Source: Echinometra lucunter (lineage: Eukaryota > Echinodermata > Echinoidea > Camarodonta > Echinometridae). From it: a stretch of 64,000 nt of DNA. A program made the position numbers and the translations under genes. Below the pieces are notes generated by a model. That model saw nothing but the letters and a program-made list of their open reading frames with translations. It had not been told where the DNA came from and ran no database searches. Of the stretch, positions 32,584 through 43,199 are shown in pieces (the first letter of the stretch is position 1; every line of letters begins with the position of its first letter). The DNA is taken from NCBI GenBank assembly GCA_029962745.1, contig CM057162.1, positions 9,302,408 to 9,366,407 of the forward strand, read 5' to 3'.

Positions 32584-35500
32584 GTAAGTACGATGTTATC
32601 TATACTTTCAAAAAATATCAGTCACGAAGTCTGAAAACAGTAGATGAGTAGTTCTTGAACAGTTAATCAGGTATTATGATGCTTGATAACACACTGACAG
32701 ATCTAATCCTTAATCCGCCCTTGTAGCAGAACATAACTCAGATCTTCATACTTACCATGCGTTTAAATGCATTTTTACTGCAATGATCTGTGGAAGTTTT
32801 CACTGTTCTGATACACTTCCATCTTTTGTGAAATCCTTTAAAAAAATTACAGAAAATCAAGTCGCACGTAGGTACTTCTTATCTCTAACGATAAACTTGA
32901 GTTCTGTCCATGCAATTCCACTGTGAAAGAAACTATGTCGAAGCAACTGAGAAGAAGGTCCACGAAGTACAAATATACACATACCACCGAGCTTTCAAAA
33001 TCATAACAATGATAAAAAAGTCAACCCAGTCTTGTTGCAAAGCAAAGCACGTTACCAAGACACAGAACTAACAAAATTTTCTGTCTGGATTGGTTGTCAG
33101 ACGACCCCAGAAAAATGGGGGGGGGGGGGGGGAAATTTTCCACATAAAGTCCATATACATAAGGAAGAGGTATAAATGGCTAGACATTTTAAAAATATAA
33201 AAACCTGACCGATATTTTCTTTCAGGAAGGGGGTCTAACACTAACCGGAAAAATACCAAGGTGCCCTTCAACCATAGGCGTTGCTGCCCCAAAGTTCTCT
33301 GAATATAGAGAAATTCAATTTCCTTACCAACCATAAAAAAATCAAATGTGTCAGATGCAGTCCAGGTCAAACTCACGCAGAGCAATCTTGAGTAATGTAG
33401 TTTTCTTCCGACGAAGTTTGGATGTTAAATGATAACTTCCATTCTGAAAAATGCATTGTTTCTAACCTCCCCCCCCCCCAGCAAATAATATTGTCATGGT
33501 CATGTAAGTACACCAACTGCCCACCTTGGCTCTTGGACAAGATATAATAGAGTAACTTGCAAGGTATTTGTGCAATTATCACATGAATGGTAATTTTCAG
33601 CATGGCAGCAACATAGCCCAGATATTTGAAAAGCTGCCCTATTTTGTCTCGTTAGTCGGGTGAAGGTATGAGTTTTGATAGGTGTGTTTCTCGGGGGGGG
33701 GGGGGGGAGGCGGGCAAGTGCCCCGGATGGCAAGTTAAGGGGGCGGAAAAGACGCAAAAGAGGAGGGGGGCATAAAGAAACATAATATATTTTTTCAGGA
33801 TTTTGCGCCCCTCCCATTTCGCAAAGCAAATGCATCAGAAATAGAACTTTTGATCATTTCTTCTTATAATCTTACAATTTCACGCCCCCTACAAGAGTTA
33901 TTTAACAAGCTTTTAAAAAGAGGTACAGAATTTTTAAAATAATGATGCAACTGTCGTTGTTTTGCTCGCTGTCATGTAGGTTTTATCTGCCTCTTGCTAA
34001 AAACTGTTCCCCCAGTGTTGCCTAATAAAGAATTTGCAAAAGTTAAACATTTGAGAGAAATCTAACTTCGAATAAGGGTGGCACTTTAGAGGGGCGCAAA
34101 AGACGCAAGAGGAAAAGATAAAAGAGAACAATGAAGAAAAAACATAATTTTTAAGGGATATGCGGTCGCTCCCCCGTTCACTTGGTAAATCCATCAGAAA
34201 TAGAGTTTTTGAGGGTTTAAAATGCCATAAAATGACACGGGCTTTTAAAAATAGCATTTTAGTGGGGTTCAGAATTCAAAAACTATGGTGCAGTTACCGT
34301 TGCTTTGCTCGCTATCATAAGTTTCATCTGCCTCTCGCTGAATACTGCGCCCCCAGTATAATACAGCATTTAAAAAGGGTTGAAAGAAATTTAAATTCTT
34401 TGTCGCCTTGCTATCAAAATCAGGCCTAGACTATTTCTCAAGGGTTTTGGTTAATTCTACTCCCAATTGAGAAAATAAAAAACTCTTTATTGATACCTAC
34501 TTTAGATCTTCTCTACCATTCTACCATTCAGTTTCAATGGTCAATTGCTAAATTTCATGAGTGAAATATGCAGGAAATTGCGCTTTTACGGATTTTTTTT
34601 TCAATTCGCCGCTCGGTCGCTTCGCTCCCTCGCTTGTACCTTAATGTAGATACGTTAGGGCACTCGGGGGGGGGGGGGGGGGCGGCGGCGGAACTTAAAT
34701 GTTTGACCCGGGCGCCATAATGCCTAGCTTCGCCATTGGTGTGTTTACATGACCTTTCAGTATTATGTAAAATAGGGTGACTATTTCGGGACAGACTCCC
34801 AGGGTTCCAAAAAGACGAGAATGATATTGCCACCTCTCTCGTCCCCATTTCACACATCCACAGTCGACTGACAAAGTTTGATCCGACCGTTTGACCTTCA
34901 GGTTAAAGGTATGTAACTATATAATTTCGGACAACAGTGACCTTTATTTAGGCAGGCGTGAGATAGAACAATATATATAATAGAATATGCCACATATTAG
35001 ACAAAAGGTTACATTTTACAAATCACCACAAAAGAGTACGGGAGAAATTTTATCCACTGCCAATTATATTTGTATCTATTTACAGTTGTACCAGTTGTCC
35101 TGGTCTTCTTTCTACTACTGGGTGTGATGTGTGTTGTGATCCTTTTGCGGCGTCGAAGGAAGCAAAAGAGGAGAAAATATGTTTTGATCTAGGAAATTCA
35201 TTGCATGGCCGGCGGAAGGGGGGGGGGGATAGTGTTTGGCAAAAAGAGAATAAATTGGAAAGAAAAGAAAAGAAAGACATATAAAGAAGAGAAAAGAAAT
35301 AAAAAATGATAAACTGGAAGCCCTCGCTCGCTTCTCAAAGGGAAACAAGAGAAATGAAGGAAAATTTAGTACTAAACCCCGGAGTTTCCGGGAGCTCCAC
35401 TCCCTGGACCCCCGCAGTGGCTTTCCATGTAGACCCCCCTAAGCCAGAACCCTGGGCCCCACCCGCTAAGGGCTTCGCAACAAGCAACTCGCGGTGCAGG

Positions 35501-37978
35501 CTCACCTCCGCATATTCTATTTCTAGACTAGATATCGGGAAATTTTCGGTCGCCCCCCCCCCCCCCCCGATAACAGGCAGAGAATGTAAGAGACCCGGAA
35601 CAGTCAACGAACAATTCAAAGAAATGTCAGAGCTTCCGCGCTTCGCGCGGGAAGGGAAAATAACCATCCTTGCACCCTCCCCCTAGCATGCCTAGGGAGC
35701 GCGCTTTGCACTATCGTCCTCCTAAAGTGAAATCCTAGCTACACCACTGATTCTAGACTTAATTACCGGGGAATTTTTGGCTTTGCGTATGCCCCCCCCC
35801 CCTATGACAGGCAGAAAGTGTAAGAAGAGCGGGAACTGACAGCGAAAAAACGTCGGAGCTTCCTGCACCCTCCCCCTAGGGAGCACTACCATCTCCCTAA
35901 AATAAAATCCTAGTTACGCCGCAGAAGATGGCTTAATTACCGACAACTAACACTTCAAAGAAACGTCGGAGCTTCCGCGCTTCGCGCGGGAGGGGGGAGT
36001 TTCACCCTCCCCTCTAGGGAGCACTACATTGGTGTAAATTCCGGGGTGTGGGGGATCTATCACCCCCATTTGGGGGAGAGGGGGGATGATGAGTACAAAT
36101 TCCCCCCCCCCCATGCAAACACACTCTTTAAGGAAGAAAATATATTTTAATTAATCAGTTAGTAAAATTCTGAATATCTATCATAAACAACCATCATATT
36201 TTAGAATTTGTATTTGAAAATTCTACAGAAAACAAAAAAGTGGTTATTTTTGGCTCGCTCGCTTCGCCCGCTCGTCAAAATCTTAGGATTTCCATCCGGA
36301 AATGCGATTAAAATTGAGAAAACTAGTTATTTTTGGCTCGTTCGATTCGCTCTTTCATCATATTTTATAATTCTTATTCGAAAATGCGATTCAAAACCAG
36401 AAAAGTGGTTATTTTCTGCTCGCTCGCTCGCAAAATAGATATCAAAATGTGTGTGAGAGGGAAAAAAAATCGTTAAAAAAGTTTTTCATCCCCCACTCCT
36501 AAAAATTTAATTTACGCCGGTGGAGCACTACCGTCCTCCTAAAATGTCGTAGCTACGCCACAGATTCTAGACATAAACTAGTTACCGGGAAATTTTGGGC
36601 TCTGCCCCCCCCCCCCCCTGATAACAGGTATCTGTTACGCTCCCTCATGAGATCCGGGATTGTTACAGAAAGCAAACAAATTTGGCGAGGGAGGTGACCG
36701 AGTGTATTTCTAAATTGTAGGCCTACAGTGTATTTTAATGATGAAAAATCCGTTCTACTGTCATTTTTTTTTCTCGCTAGCTTCGCTCGATCGTGATTTT
36801 TAAAACCCGGTGGTCCCGGTTAGCTAACAACCAGCGATGTGGCAAATAGAATCATATTTTGGCAACGATGCGAAAAGATATATAAGATACCCAGGCTATC
36901 CCATAGGCCTTTTGTGTATTAGAACATGTTGAAGTGAAAATAAGGATGTTTTTAGAATTGGCTAATACTGGCTATTTGAAGCTTGTTCGAAAACTTAAGA
37001 AACATAATGGTTCAGAATCTTTCAGCAAGATTTTAATTCCCGCCCCCAATCAAAGAAAAAAATAAACGGATAGAAGAAATTTCCTCGCTTGACGACCATA
37101 AAACGTCAATCATAAAGTGCAGATTATGCTTAATATTTCTTTGCGGCTTCCTTCTTCAATTTTGCGCAAAATAATTACTCACTAAATCATTCAACGAGGC
37201 CCTCAAACTGGAATAAAATGTCTTCAACCCCGGAGCTTCGGGGGGGGGGGGGCTCTGCCCACTGGATCCCCACCGGGCCGTCGCTTCTGGATCCCACCGC
37301 TTAGCCAGGGGCCCGATGGGTGGGCGGTCGCTCCCCCCAAATGCCCCAAAAGATTATCTTTAAAACCCATGAGCGAGATAGCAAAAAGATAAAAGAATAT
37401 AGGAAGAGTAGGAGCAGACAACAAACGATCACAAAGAAACGTCGGCCATGCATAGGGCTCATCTTACATGTATTCTCTAATTTAGTCTCATTACCAGCTG
37501 CACATGAATATAAATCATATCGTGTAACCAAACTGCATATTTTCAATCTGTTTAACAGTCACAATTTATTCATCATTCTGAACCATTTTTTTTTCAAATG
37601 TTGATAAAGCGCACATTTAATGCTATTGTGAATATGTATCATCACAAAACAATGCCTGAGTTTAAATAACCACTTTTAAAAGGAATTAAATCCAAAAAAA
37701 ATGAGGAATAATTCAAGTTACTTTGTTTCCGGATCAATTCGAAAGGCTAGTGCTTTTTTCATCTTCATACTCGCAAAATTTCTAACAGTAACAACACTCA
37801 AAGTACATCAAAGTACGATACACAAGATACAGTCATTTTTCATAATATGTTATGTGTTTTTTATAATCTGTACGTATTACACTAATTTCTGAAATCAGTT
37901 AAATGTTCCCTCATTCAGGAAACAACGCAAGAGACGAACCGAAAGCCATGCCCCTGAATACAGGCCCACAGACAGAAG
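32234..37978 (+). CDS. Gene 2: partial paralog, V-type Ig, transmembrane exon and linker
   Basis: Three pieces lie in order on the + strand: a V-type Ig exon (32234-32583), a membrane exon ending in a stop (35086-35192), and a relative of the juxtamembrane linker (37919-37978). The C1-like Ig exon of genes 1 and 3 is not found between the first two. Downstream, death-domain exons A and B exist only as inverted, frame-broken relics. The locus is therefore either a short-tailed receptor ending after its membrane exon or a decaying pseudogene; open frames in the Ig and membrane exons favour the former for the 5' part. Confidence 0.55.
32584..35085 (+). other. Gene 2 intron filled with G/C-tract repeats
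   Basis: It holds G runs at about 33118-33132, 33694-33708 and 34664-34682, each with neighbouring aagacgcaaaag or cgcttcgctccctcg words. Two related blocks (about 33690-33990 and 34080-34360) share words such as ggcgcaaaagacgc, catcagaaatag and gctcgct(g/a)tcat and look like diverged copies of one repeat. No C1-like Ig exon is seen. Confidence 0.5.
35086..35192 (+). CDS. Gene 2 terminal exon: transmembrane helix with short basic tail
   Basis: The acceptor is TATTTACAG, phase 1. The membrane helix VVPVVLVFFLLLGVMCVV is followed by ILLRRRRKQKRRKYVLI and TAG at 35190-35192. The donor used in gene 1 (AAAT|GTATG) is altered here to AAAATATGTTTTG by a small deletion, so the frame simply ends. The last four residues YVLI fit the YxxPhi sorting pattern. 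AATAAA lies at 35249-35254, about 57 bases after the stop, which supports this as the true 3' end. Confidence 0.65.
35200..36200. repeat. Cluster of poly-G/C interspersed repeats
   Basis: G run at 35217-35229 and C runs at about 35554-35569 and 35789-35799. There are repeated words gtcggagcttcc(t/c)g and ttccgcgcttcgcgcgggag (near 35632 and 35966), and repeated ctacgcca(c/g) ... gattctagactt. Several diverged copies of one repeat are nested or tandem here. Open frames across it are not credible exons. Confidence 0.55.
35249..35254 (+). terminator. Possible polyadenylation signal of short-tailed gene 2
   Basis: AATAAA occurs 57 bases after the gene 2 membrane-exon stop. The hexamer alone is weak evidence in AT-rich DNA; its distance and the altered splice donor just upstream make it worth noting. 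Confidence 0.35.
36200..36445. repeat. Tandem repeat, about 80-bp unit, three copies
   Basis: The block gaaaatgcgattcaaaa(c)..agaaaa.tggttattttTGGCTCGCTCG recurs at about 36210, 36290 and 36370. A further single copy is near 38385-38440, beside a poly-C run. It connects the 'cgctcgcttcgctcg' words to the G/C-tract repeat family. Confidence 0.7.
36450..37910. other. Repeat-rich non-coding spacer within the gene 2 locus
   Basis: C run at 36605-36619, G run at about 37239-37251, and the ctcgctagcttcgctcgatcg word near 36775. From 37380 to 37910 the DNA is AT-rich and otherwise plain. No exon recognised before the 37919 linker. Confidence 0.5.
37919..37978 (+). CDS. Gene 2 linker exon, 20 codons (may be unused)
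   Basis: Acceptor CTCATTCAG, donor GTAAATC, phase 1 at both ends. It encodes NNARDEPKAMPLNTGPQTE, homologous to the 13-codon linker of genes 1 and 3 through the DxPxAMPL core but seven codons longer. With no intact donor on the preceding membrane exon and only broken death-domain exons following, it may be a relic. Confidence 0.5.
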
Positions 37979-38089
37979 GTAAATCTTTATATTTCAATGT
38001 GAAGAAAATGAAAGATTTCGAATGTTTTAAATCCTTTTCAGAGGAGTTTGGTTTCTTCAGTCCACTTCTTTTGGTTTATCTCCATGTCA

Positions 38090-38331
38090 CTCTGATAAAA
38101 CCATAGGACTGATTTTTATATCTGAATAATGCATTACGCAGACTAATTTCTTCATCATCACATGTGTTTGAGTCCTTCCATTCACACAATACTTCGTAGG
38201 CATTGTTAGGGGTAAGCACTTCGTCAACGGTAATACCAAAATCACTTAGTGCGTTTCTTAACTTGCTTAAGTTTTGCAAGTCGGTCGTACCCGTGTTCTG
38301 TACCAGATGAATTCATAGAATGAGATCTTGC
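38090..38331 (-). pseudogene. Inverted relic of death-domain exon A
   Basis: The minus strand matches exon A from its acceptor (TTTCTTTACAG) onward, including EVLTPNNAYEVLCEWKDSN. An internal deletion after the YEF region shifts the frame and the last 15 codons have diverged. It lies on the opposite strand to the gene 2 exons just upstream and is followed at higher coordinates by an equally inverted exon B relic. In minus-strand reading the order is B then A, the reverse of genes 1 and 3. Confidence 0.8.
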
Positions 38332-38540
38332 CTGTAAAGAAACATGACACTGGTTACAGTATTGGAATTTCTATTTGAAATGATATTAGAAACTCGAAAA
38401 GGGTTATTTTTGTCTCGCTTGCTTCGCTAGCTCGCAAATAAATAAAATGTTACGAGTGTAAGGTGTGTAAGGGTAAGTGAGAGTGTGTTTGTGTACTTAA
38501 GTGTGAACTCGCGCAAGAAATTTCGGCCCCCAAATCGATC

Positions 38541-38562
38541 ACCCCCCCCCCCCCCCCCCCCC
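38541..38562. repeat. Poly-C tract between the two inverted exon relics
   Basis: A 22-base C run with a preceding single copy of the ctcgcttgcttcgctagctcgc repeat (38415-38437). An interspersed G/C-tract repeat inserted near the rearrangement point of exons A and B. Confidence 0.8.
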
Positions 38563-38694
38563 ATCCTCGAGACGGATTTACGCCGGTGTCTAATATAATG
38601 CGTTGTTGTCACACCAGACCATGATATACGCTCATAAAAACGTTGAAATATTTGGAGCCTGTAAAGGAAATACTGAAGACTTACCCTTGCAGAA

Positions 38695-38971
38695 AGTCCT
38701 GTCCAATGGTCGACATCAAGCTCTTTCCAAGGCAAGACTTAGCAGAATGAAATGATTACTTTTTTTTTTTAATTTAGCACACCATTTCATCATTTTTTTT
38801 CCGCTGCTTCCTTAGACAGTCATCCCTGTTTGAATTTTCTCTGACATTCCTGTTGCTCGGTGATTAGTTCCCCAAGAAAGCGATCAAAGTCGGTTTCATT
38901 GCCAATTTGTCGTACAATATGATCCAAACGTTCTTCAGAAATCACAACACCTGTTTCATCCTTACTCCGAT
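38695..38971 (-). pseudogene. Inverted relic of death-domain exon B
   Basis: The minus strand matches exon B from about KDETGVVISEERLDHIVRQIG to EQQECQRKFK, then a frameshift gives a stop. A degenerate region follows where MMKW should be, but the exon end and its intron flank (to about 38600) still match. The length is 277 against 288 bp. It is clearly non-functional as a death-domain unit. Confidence 0.8.
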
Positions 38972-38979
38972 TTATAAAC

Positions 38980-39434
38980 AGAATCATAATTATGAAGACA
39001 GCCATACGTGCAACTGGTATACTGTATACGAAACATTTTTTTTTTCTGTGTGTTTTATACTTGCACTATAGCACACTTAGATCCTTGAATAGCTCAAACC
39101 AATAAAGGAAAAGTCGACCAGCTAGTATCTCATTATCCCCTTTTCTAACTTAAAAACAAACAACAACAACAACATCAGGCCTTGGTAACTGCTGTTAGAA
39201 AGAAAAAGGTTGAATTGTTACGAGCCATTTCAAGCTGTTCACTGACCCTGTTCTGAGACTGGTGTCTAAATATACTCCCATCACAGCAAGCTAGTTCTCA
39301 GTCACGACGTTCTGGAAATTGTTGCCAAAAGGGAGTAGACATAGCAGCAACTGTGAACGATCTTGTTTTTGAGAACCTCGTGGACGAGCTTGGACGGGAA
39401 AGGTACTTTAGAACTTTGAGCATGTTCAAAATTC
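38980..39434. other. Non-coding spacer before the foldback element
   Basis: No exon recognised. The short frame at 39353-39434 runs into the element's tandem repeats and is not a gene. The last eight bases CAAAATTC (39427-39434) are repeated after the element. Confidence 0.5.
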
Positions 39435-39440
39435 GGTGCC

Positions 39441-39680
39441 AGGTAAAAATGTCAGAGGTAAAAATGTCAGAGGTAAAAATGTCAGAGGAAAAAATGTCAG
39501 AGGTAAAAATGTCAGAGGTAAAAATGTCAGAGGTAAAAATGTCAGAGGTAAAAATGTCAGAGGAAAAAATGTCAGAGGTAAAAATGTCAGAGGTAAAAAT
39601 GTCAGAGGTAAAAATGTCAGAGGTAAAAATGTCCGAAGTAAAATGACAGAGGTAAAAATGTCAGAGGTAAAAAATTAATG
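39441..39680 (+). repeat. (GTAAAAATGTCAGAG)n array, element 1 left arm
   Basis: About 16 units with occasional single-base variants (GGAAAAAAT). It translates as VKMSE repeats, which explains long open frames here that are not genes. Confidence 0.9.
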
Positions 39681-40800
39681 TCAGAGGTATGCCAGATTTG
39701 GAAATGTTTAAGTGACATGTTTCAGGTACGAATACTGAACTAAAGAAATTATGGGGAGTGGGATTTATTCAAATATTTTCTCTAAACATACTGTGTGTAT
39801 ACTTGAATGCCCTTGTCTTGGCCATTTGGAAATAACGGTTATGGTGTTGGCGGGGTGAACGTTCTGGTATGCGCGCATTGCCCTCGTTTTCACCGCGGGG
39901 ACGGGCATTGTAAAAACGATGGTGGGAAAAAAGCTGGGTTGGTAACACGAGTAGCTGACCACACACATTCCACACGACTGCGCGATTTTAATATGTACAT
40001 TCCTCTTCATAAGCTCCCTCCCCCCTACTCCAATAAAGCGTGGTATACGTGAACGAATGCTTCTATACTATTGTCCTTATACGTAAGGAAGAATAGGAAG
40101 TAAGCGAAATTGAATCGTTAATTCGATCTATTTCTCGACCTTTTGTATTATTTCGTCCGATACGCTGCGGAATTTACAACTTTTAAAGAGAATTATTCAA
40201 TTAGATAATTGTGTTAGCATATGCAAAACATCAAACGTGGATATCCCTTCTTAAGTTCATCTACCATTCTGTCATTCCACTTAAAATCTTAAATCATTTA
40301 GATATAATCCTGTAACTTAATTAATCTCACAAAGAAAATAATGAACATCATCCCATGCTACATTTCTTACCCAAAACGCGCGATTTACTTATCGCTTGCT
40401 GAAATTGTCATAAATATGTTTCACAGTGCAATCGTGTCAGGCGGCCAAATCTTAAACACATAGAGGGAACTGGGCATTCGTTTGCTGCTATATTTGAAGT
40501 CAGCTAAACAAGTGCTCGGAAGATCAAAACACTGTTGGGCAATGCGCACATACCAGGATGTTCTCCCGGCCAAAGCAAGATTGGTCTCATTAGGTGGTTG
40601 AATGGGGCAGCATTATCACTTTCACATCAAATGAGTAAGACAGGAAGGCCAGTCGAATGACTGAACATACACACTTTTACAGAGAGCAGTATTATTTTGA
40701 TCACTCCATTTATACAGTATGAATTCTTTTTTTTTTAAATATCTCGTGCTCTTCCTAATTTCAAATCCAATATTCTTACCTGTAACACGTTCACTTCGGC

Positions 40801-40988
40801 ATTTTCAGAGCTGACATTTTTATCTCTGACATTTTTACGTCTGACATATTTACCTCTGACATTTTTTCCCCTGACATTTTTACCTCTGACATTTTTACCT
40901 CTGACATTTTTACCTCTGACATTTTTTCCTCTGACATTTTTACCTCTGACATTTTTACCTCTGACATTTTTACCTCTGACATTTTTAC
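40801..40988 (-). repeat. (GTAAAAATGTCAGAG)n array, element 1 right arm
   Basis: About 12 units in reverse orientation, closing the foldback. The terminal words before the target duplication are CACCGAACC, mirrored imperfectly by GGTGCCAGG at the left. Confidence 0.9.
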
Positions 40989-41004
40989 ACCGAACCCAAA
41001 ATTC

Positions 41005-41520
41005 TCCCCGTCCTGAAATTAGACGGAGTGAGATATTACTTTAAACGAGATGGACTTACTACAAACTGAATTGTCGTAGCTTTGCTTCTAAGCTACAATT
41101 CATCCATAAATCACACTTCAATGAACATGCCCTAAATGCAAAATGTTACATTAAAAAAAAAACAACTCAAACCTCATGTCATGATTTTCATTGAATGATT
41201 TCGAAACAAATTTCAAGTTTTTAGCGTTGTGAGGCATGTAAGATAAGTTGTATGTGCTCCCCAACATACCACATGACTTGTATGCCAAAATTCATGCTTG
41301 AGTGAGCACAAGGTGAAAGCAAAGAAGCTAAGTCCATTTTCAAAAAAAAAATTAAAGTAAGGTCACTGTTGTACAAAGTACTACCTTTCGAATGATGTAT
41401 TACATATAAAGTTATGTTTTGAAGTTATGGTAATAAAAAGTAGCAACAAAGACAGTATTCTCTTTAAGATTCTTATATTTAATTGCAACAATCTCAGTTT
41501 GACAAAATATGGACTTATCT
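41005..41520. other. Non-coding spacer
   Basis: No exon or structured repeat recognised. Confidence 0.45.
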
Positions 41521-41779
41521 CACTATGAACATGACAGACAAAGAAAGCGGACAAAATAAACAACGCCTCATTCTACCCTTCACAACGGTTCTGGTAGTCA
41601 AAAGAACATCTTTTACTGCTATTGTATAAAATATGTGGAACGGGTGTCACATGCATATTCACCTGGAACTACGTGATTAAACATAATAGCTGTGAAGGGA
41701 TGTTCTTTTGACTACCAGAATTATTTTGAAGGGTAGAATGAAAGGTTGTTTATTTTGTCCGCTTTCTTTGTCCGCCATG
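41521..41779. mobile_element. Palindromic MITE, copy 2, cut by the assembly gap
   Basis: The left arm 41521-41623 (starting CACTATGAACATG) mirrors 41685-41779. The last bases of the right arm are missing because the N run starts at 41780. It is the same family as 4814-5081. The long self-complementary arms may explain why assembly stopped here. Confidence 0.8.
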
Positions 41780-42279
41780 NNNNNNNNNNNNNNNNNNNNN
41801 NNNNNNNNNNNNNNNNNNNNNNNNNNNNNNNNNNNNNNNNNNNNNNNNNNNNNNNNNNNNNNNNNNNNNNNNNNNNNNNNNNNNNNNNNNNNNNNNNNNN
41901 NNNNNNNNNNNNNNNNNNNNNNNNNNNNNNNNNNNNNNNNNNNNNNNNNNNNNNNNNNNNNNNNNNNNNNNNNNNNNNNNNNNNNNNNNNNNNNNNNNNN
42001 NNNNNNNNNNNNNNNNNNNNNNNNNNNNNNNNNNNNNNNNNNNNNNNNNNNNNNNNNNNNNNNNNNNNNNNNNNNNNNNNNNNNNNNNNNNNNNNNNNNN
42101 NNNNNNNNNNNNNNNNNNNNNNNNNNNNNNNNNNNNNNNNNNNNNNNNNNNNNNNNNNNNNNNNNNNNNNNNNNNNNNNNNNNNNNNNNNNNNNNNNNNN
42201 NNNNNNNNNNNNNNNNNNNNNNNNNNNNNNNNNNNNNNNNNNNNNNNNNNNNNNNNNNNNNNNNNNNNNNNNNNNNNNN
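41780..42279. other. Assembly gap, exactly 500 N
   Basis: The gap is a run of exactly 500 N, typical of a placeholder of unknown real size. It lies downstream of exon G of gene 3, precisely where the copies of exons H and the last exon would be expected. Confidence 0.99.
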
Positions 42280-42920
42280 TCTCTTGAAATCGACCCAAAA
42301 TAGGGGTATCAGTCTGTTTTATATATTGGGAGAGACACCTCCTTTTTATAGCTTAAATTTCTTTTTGGAGGAACAAAAATAGAATTTTGGGTGAGAAATT
42401 ATGTGTTTCCCTTGCTGAAAGACAAACAAAAAAAAAAAAAGGTCCTCAACTTGGGGGACGCATACAACTTGGGCTACACACAAAACATTTGCTGACAATC
42501 AAAAAAATGTCGTGAGCTTAATATATTATTTCGGACACATAAAATTGGTGGGAGCGTCCTCAGCTTAATATCTTTAGTGGACGTCCAACTAATCAAAAGA
42601 AAAAAAGGAAGGTGATGTGTCCCCCTACCCCGTGCATCCCCCCCCCCCCCCCTCTTCAAGAAAAAAATCGTATATTCCAATCAACTGCCTGCAACAACAC
42701 TAAAGGTTTCTTTTCATAAAGCAGTCGCTTTCCATGACTACAATTTGCTTATACATTCATATTCAAATTTTAATCAGAAAATGTAGCTCTTGGGGGGACC
42801 TCATTAGTAAAAAACTGATTTCTAATGGATGGGCTTTCTTCTTCCGAAAGCATTTGGTTGAACTTTGCAAGCTTCTCTCCTTATTTTGGCAAGGAAACTT
42901 CTTCTTTCAAATTTCTTTAC
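42280..42920. other. Non-coding sequence after gene 3 exon G
   Basis: A C run at about 42638-42652 and AT-rich DNA. No relative of exons H or I is visible, and the sequence does not resemble the left-arm intron 16967-18329. Confidence 0.5.
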
Positions 42921-43199
42921 CAAAATAGGCTGATCGAGCAACATCCAGATATCCAAGATCCCTGATTGTCCCTGAGAAATTGCGACGGCGATGCGTGTGA
43001 TCCCAATTCAATTGACTCAGAAGTTTAATCAAGAGACCTGCAGTTCCCTTCAGTGGCTCATGAACTGTCTTCATTTTGCTCGTATCCATATCGAGAAGTG
43101 TAGCCAATGGTTCGATGTCAGTGCATAGGATATGATATGCCATGCGTACCATCTCAGCTTGGTAGACGACGACTGGGGGAAGCCGGTCGACAATGCATT
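42921..43199 (-). CDS. Gene 3 exon G: death-domain-like unit 6
   Basis: The exon has 93 codons, phase 1, with acceptor TTTTCACGAG and donor GTAAAGAAA. It keeps VYQAEMVRMAYHILC, IEPLATLLDMD, and RRRNFSGTIRDLGYLDVARS. Relative to gene 1 the SLAL of the last helix became SGTI and the start of the exon is more divergent (VDRLPPVVV). It is the last recognisable exon of this arm. Confidence 0.75.

Larger units (their letters stand above)
39435..40996. mobile_element. Foldback transposon with 15-bp tandem-repeat arms, element 1 (TU-like)
   Basis: The left arm (39441-39680) is about 16 copies of GTAAAAATGTCAGAG; the right arm (40801-40988) holds the reverse complement. Inner inverted words (ggtatgcgcgcattgccc left, gggcaatgcgcacatacc right) extend the fold. 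The 8 bases CAAAATTC occur directly outside both ends (39427-39434, 40997-41004), a clean target duplication. From memory, sea urchin TU elements have tandem-repeat arms of 15-bp units and 8-bp duplications, so this is probably a relative. No transposase frame. Confidence 0.85.

Noticed and set aside
35306..35686. 126-codon plus-strand frame and its opposite-strand partner
   Set aside because: Proline/glycine-rich translation of G/C-tract repeats; not conserved in the mirror arm.
39353..39678. 97- and 80-codon frames of VKMSE / GKNVR repeats
   Set aside because: They are translations of the 15-bp foldback array in two frames; a 15-bp unit keeps any frame open. The same applies to the minus-strand frames at 40791-40982 and 44980-45219.
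41708..42382. Long frames (182-224 codons) across 41.7-42.4 kb
   Set aside because: They run through 500 N and have no sequence support.
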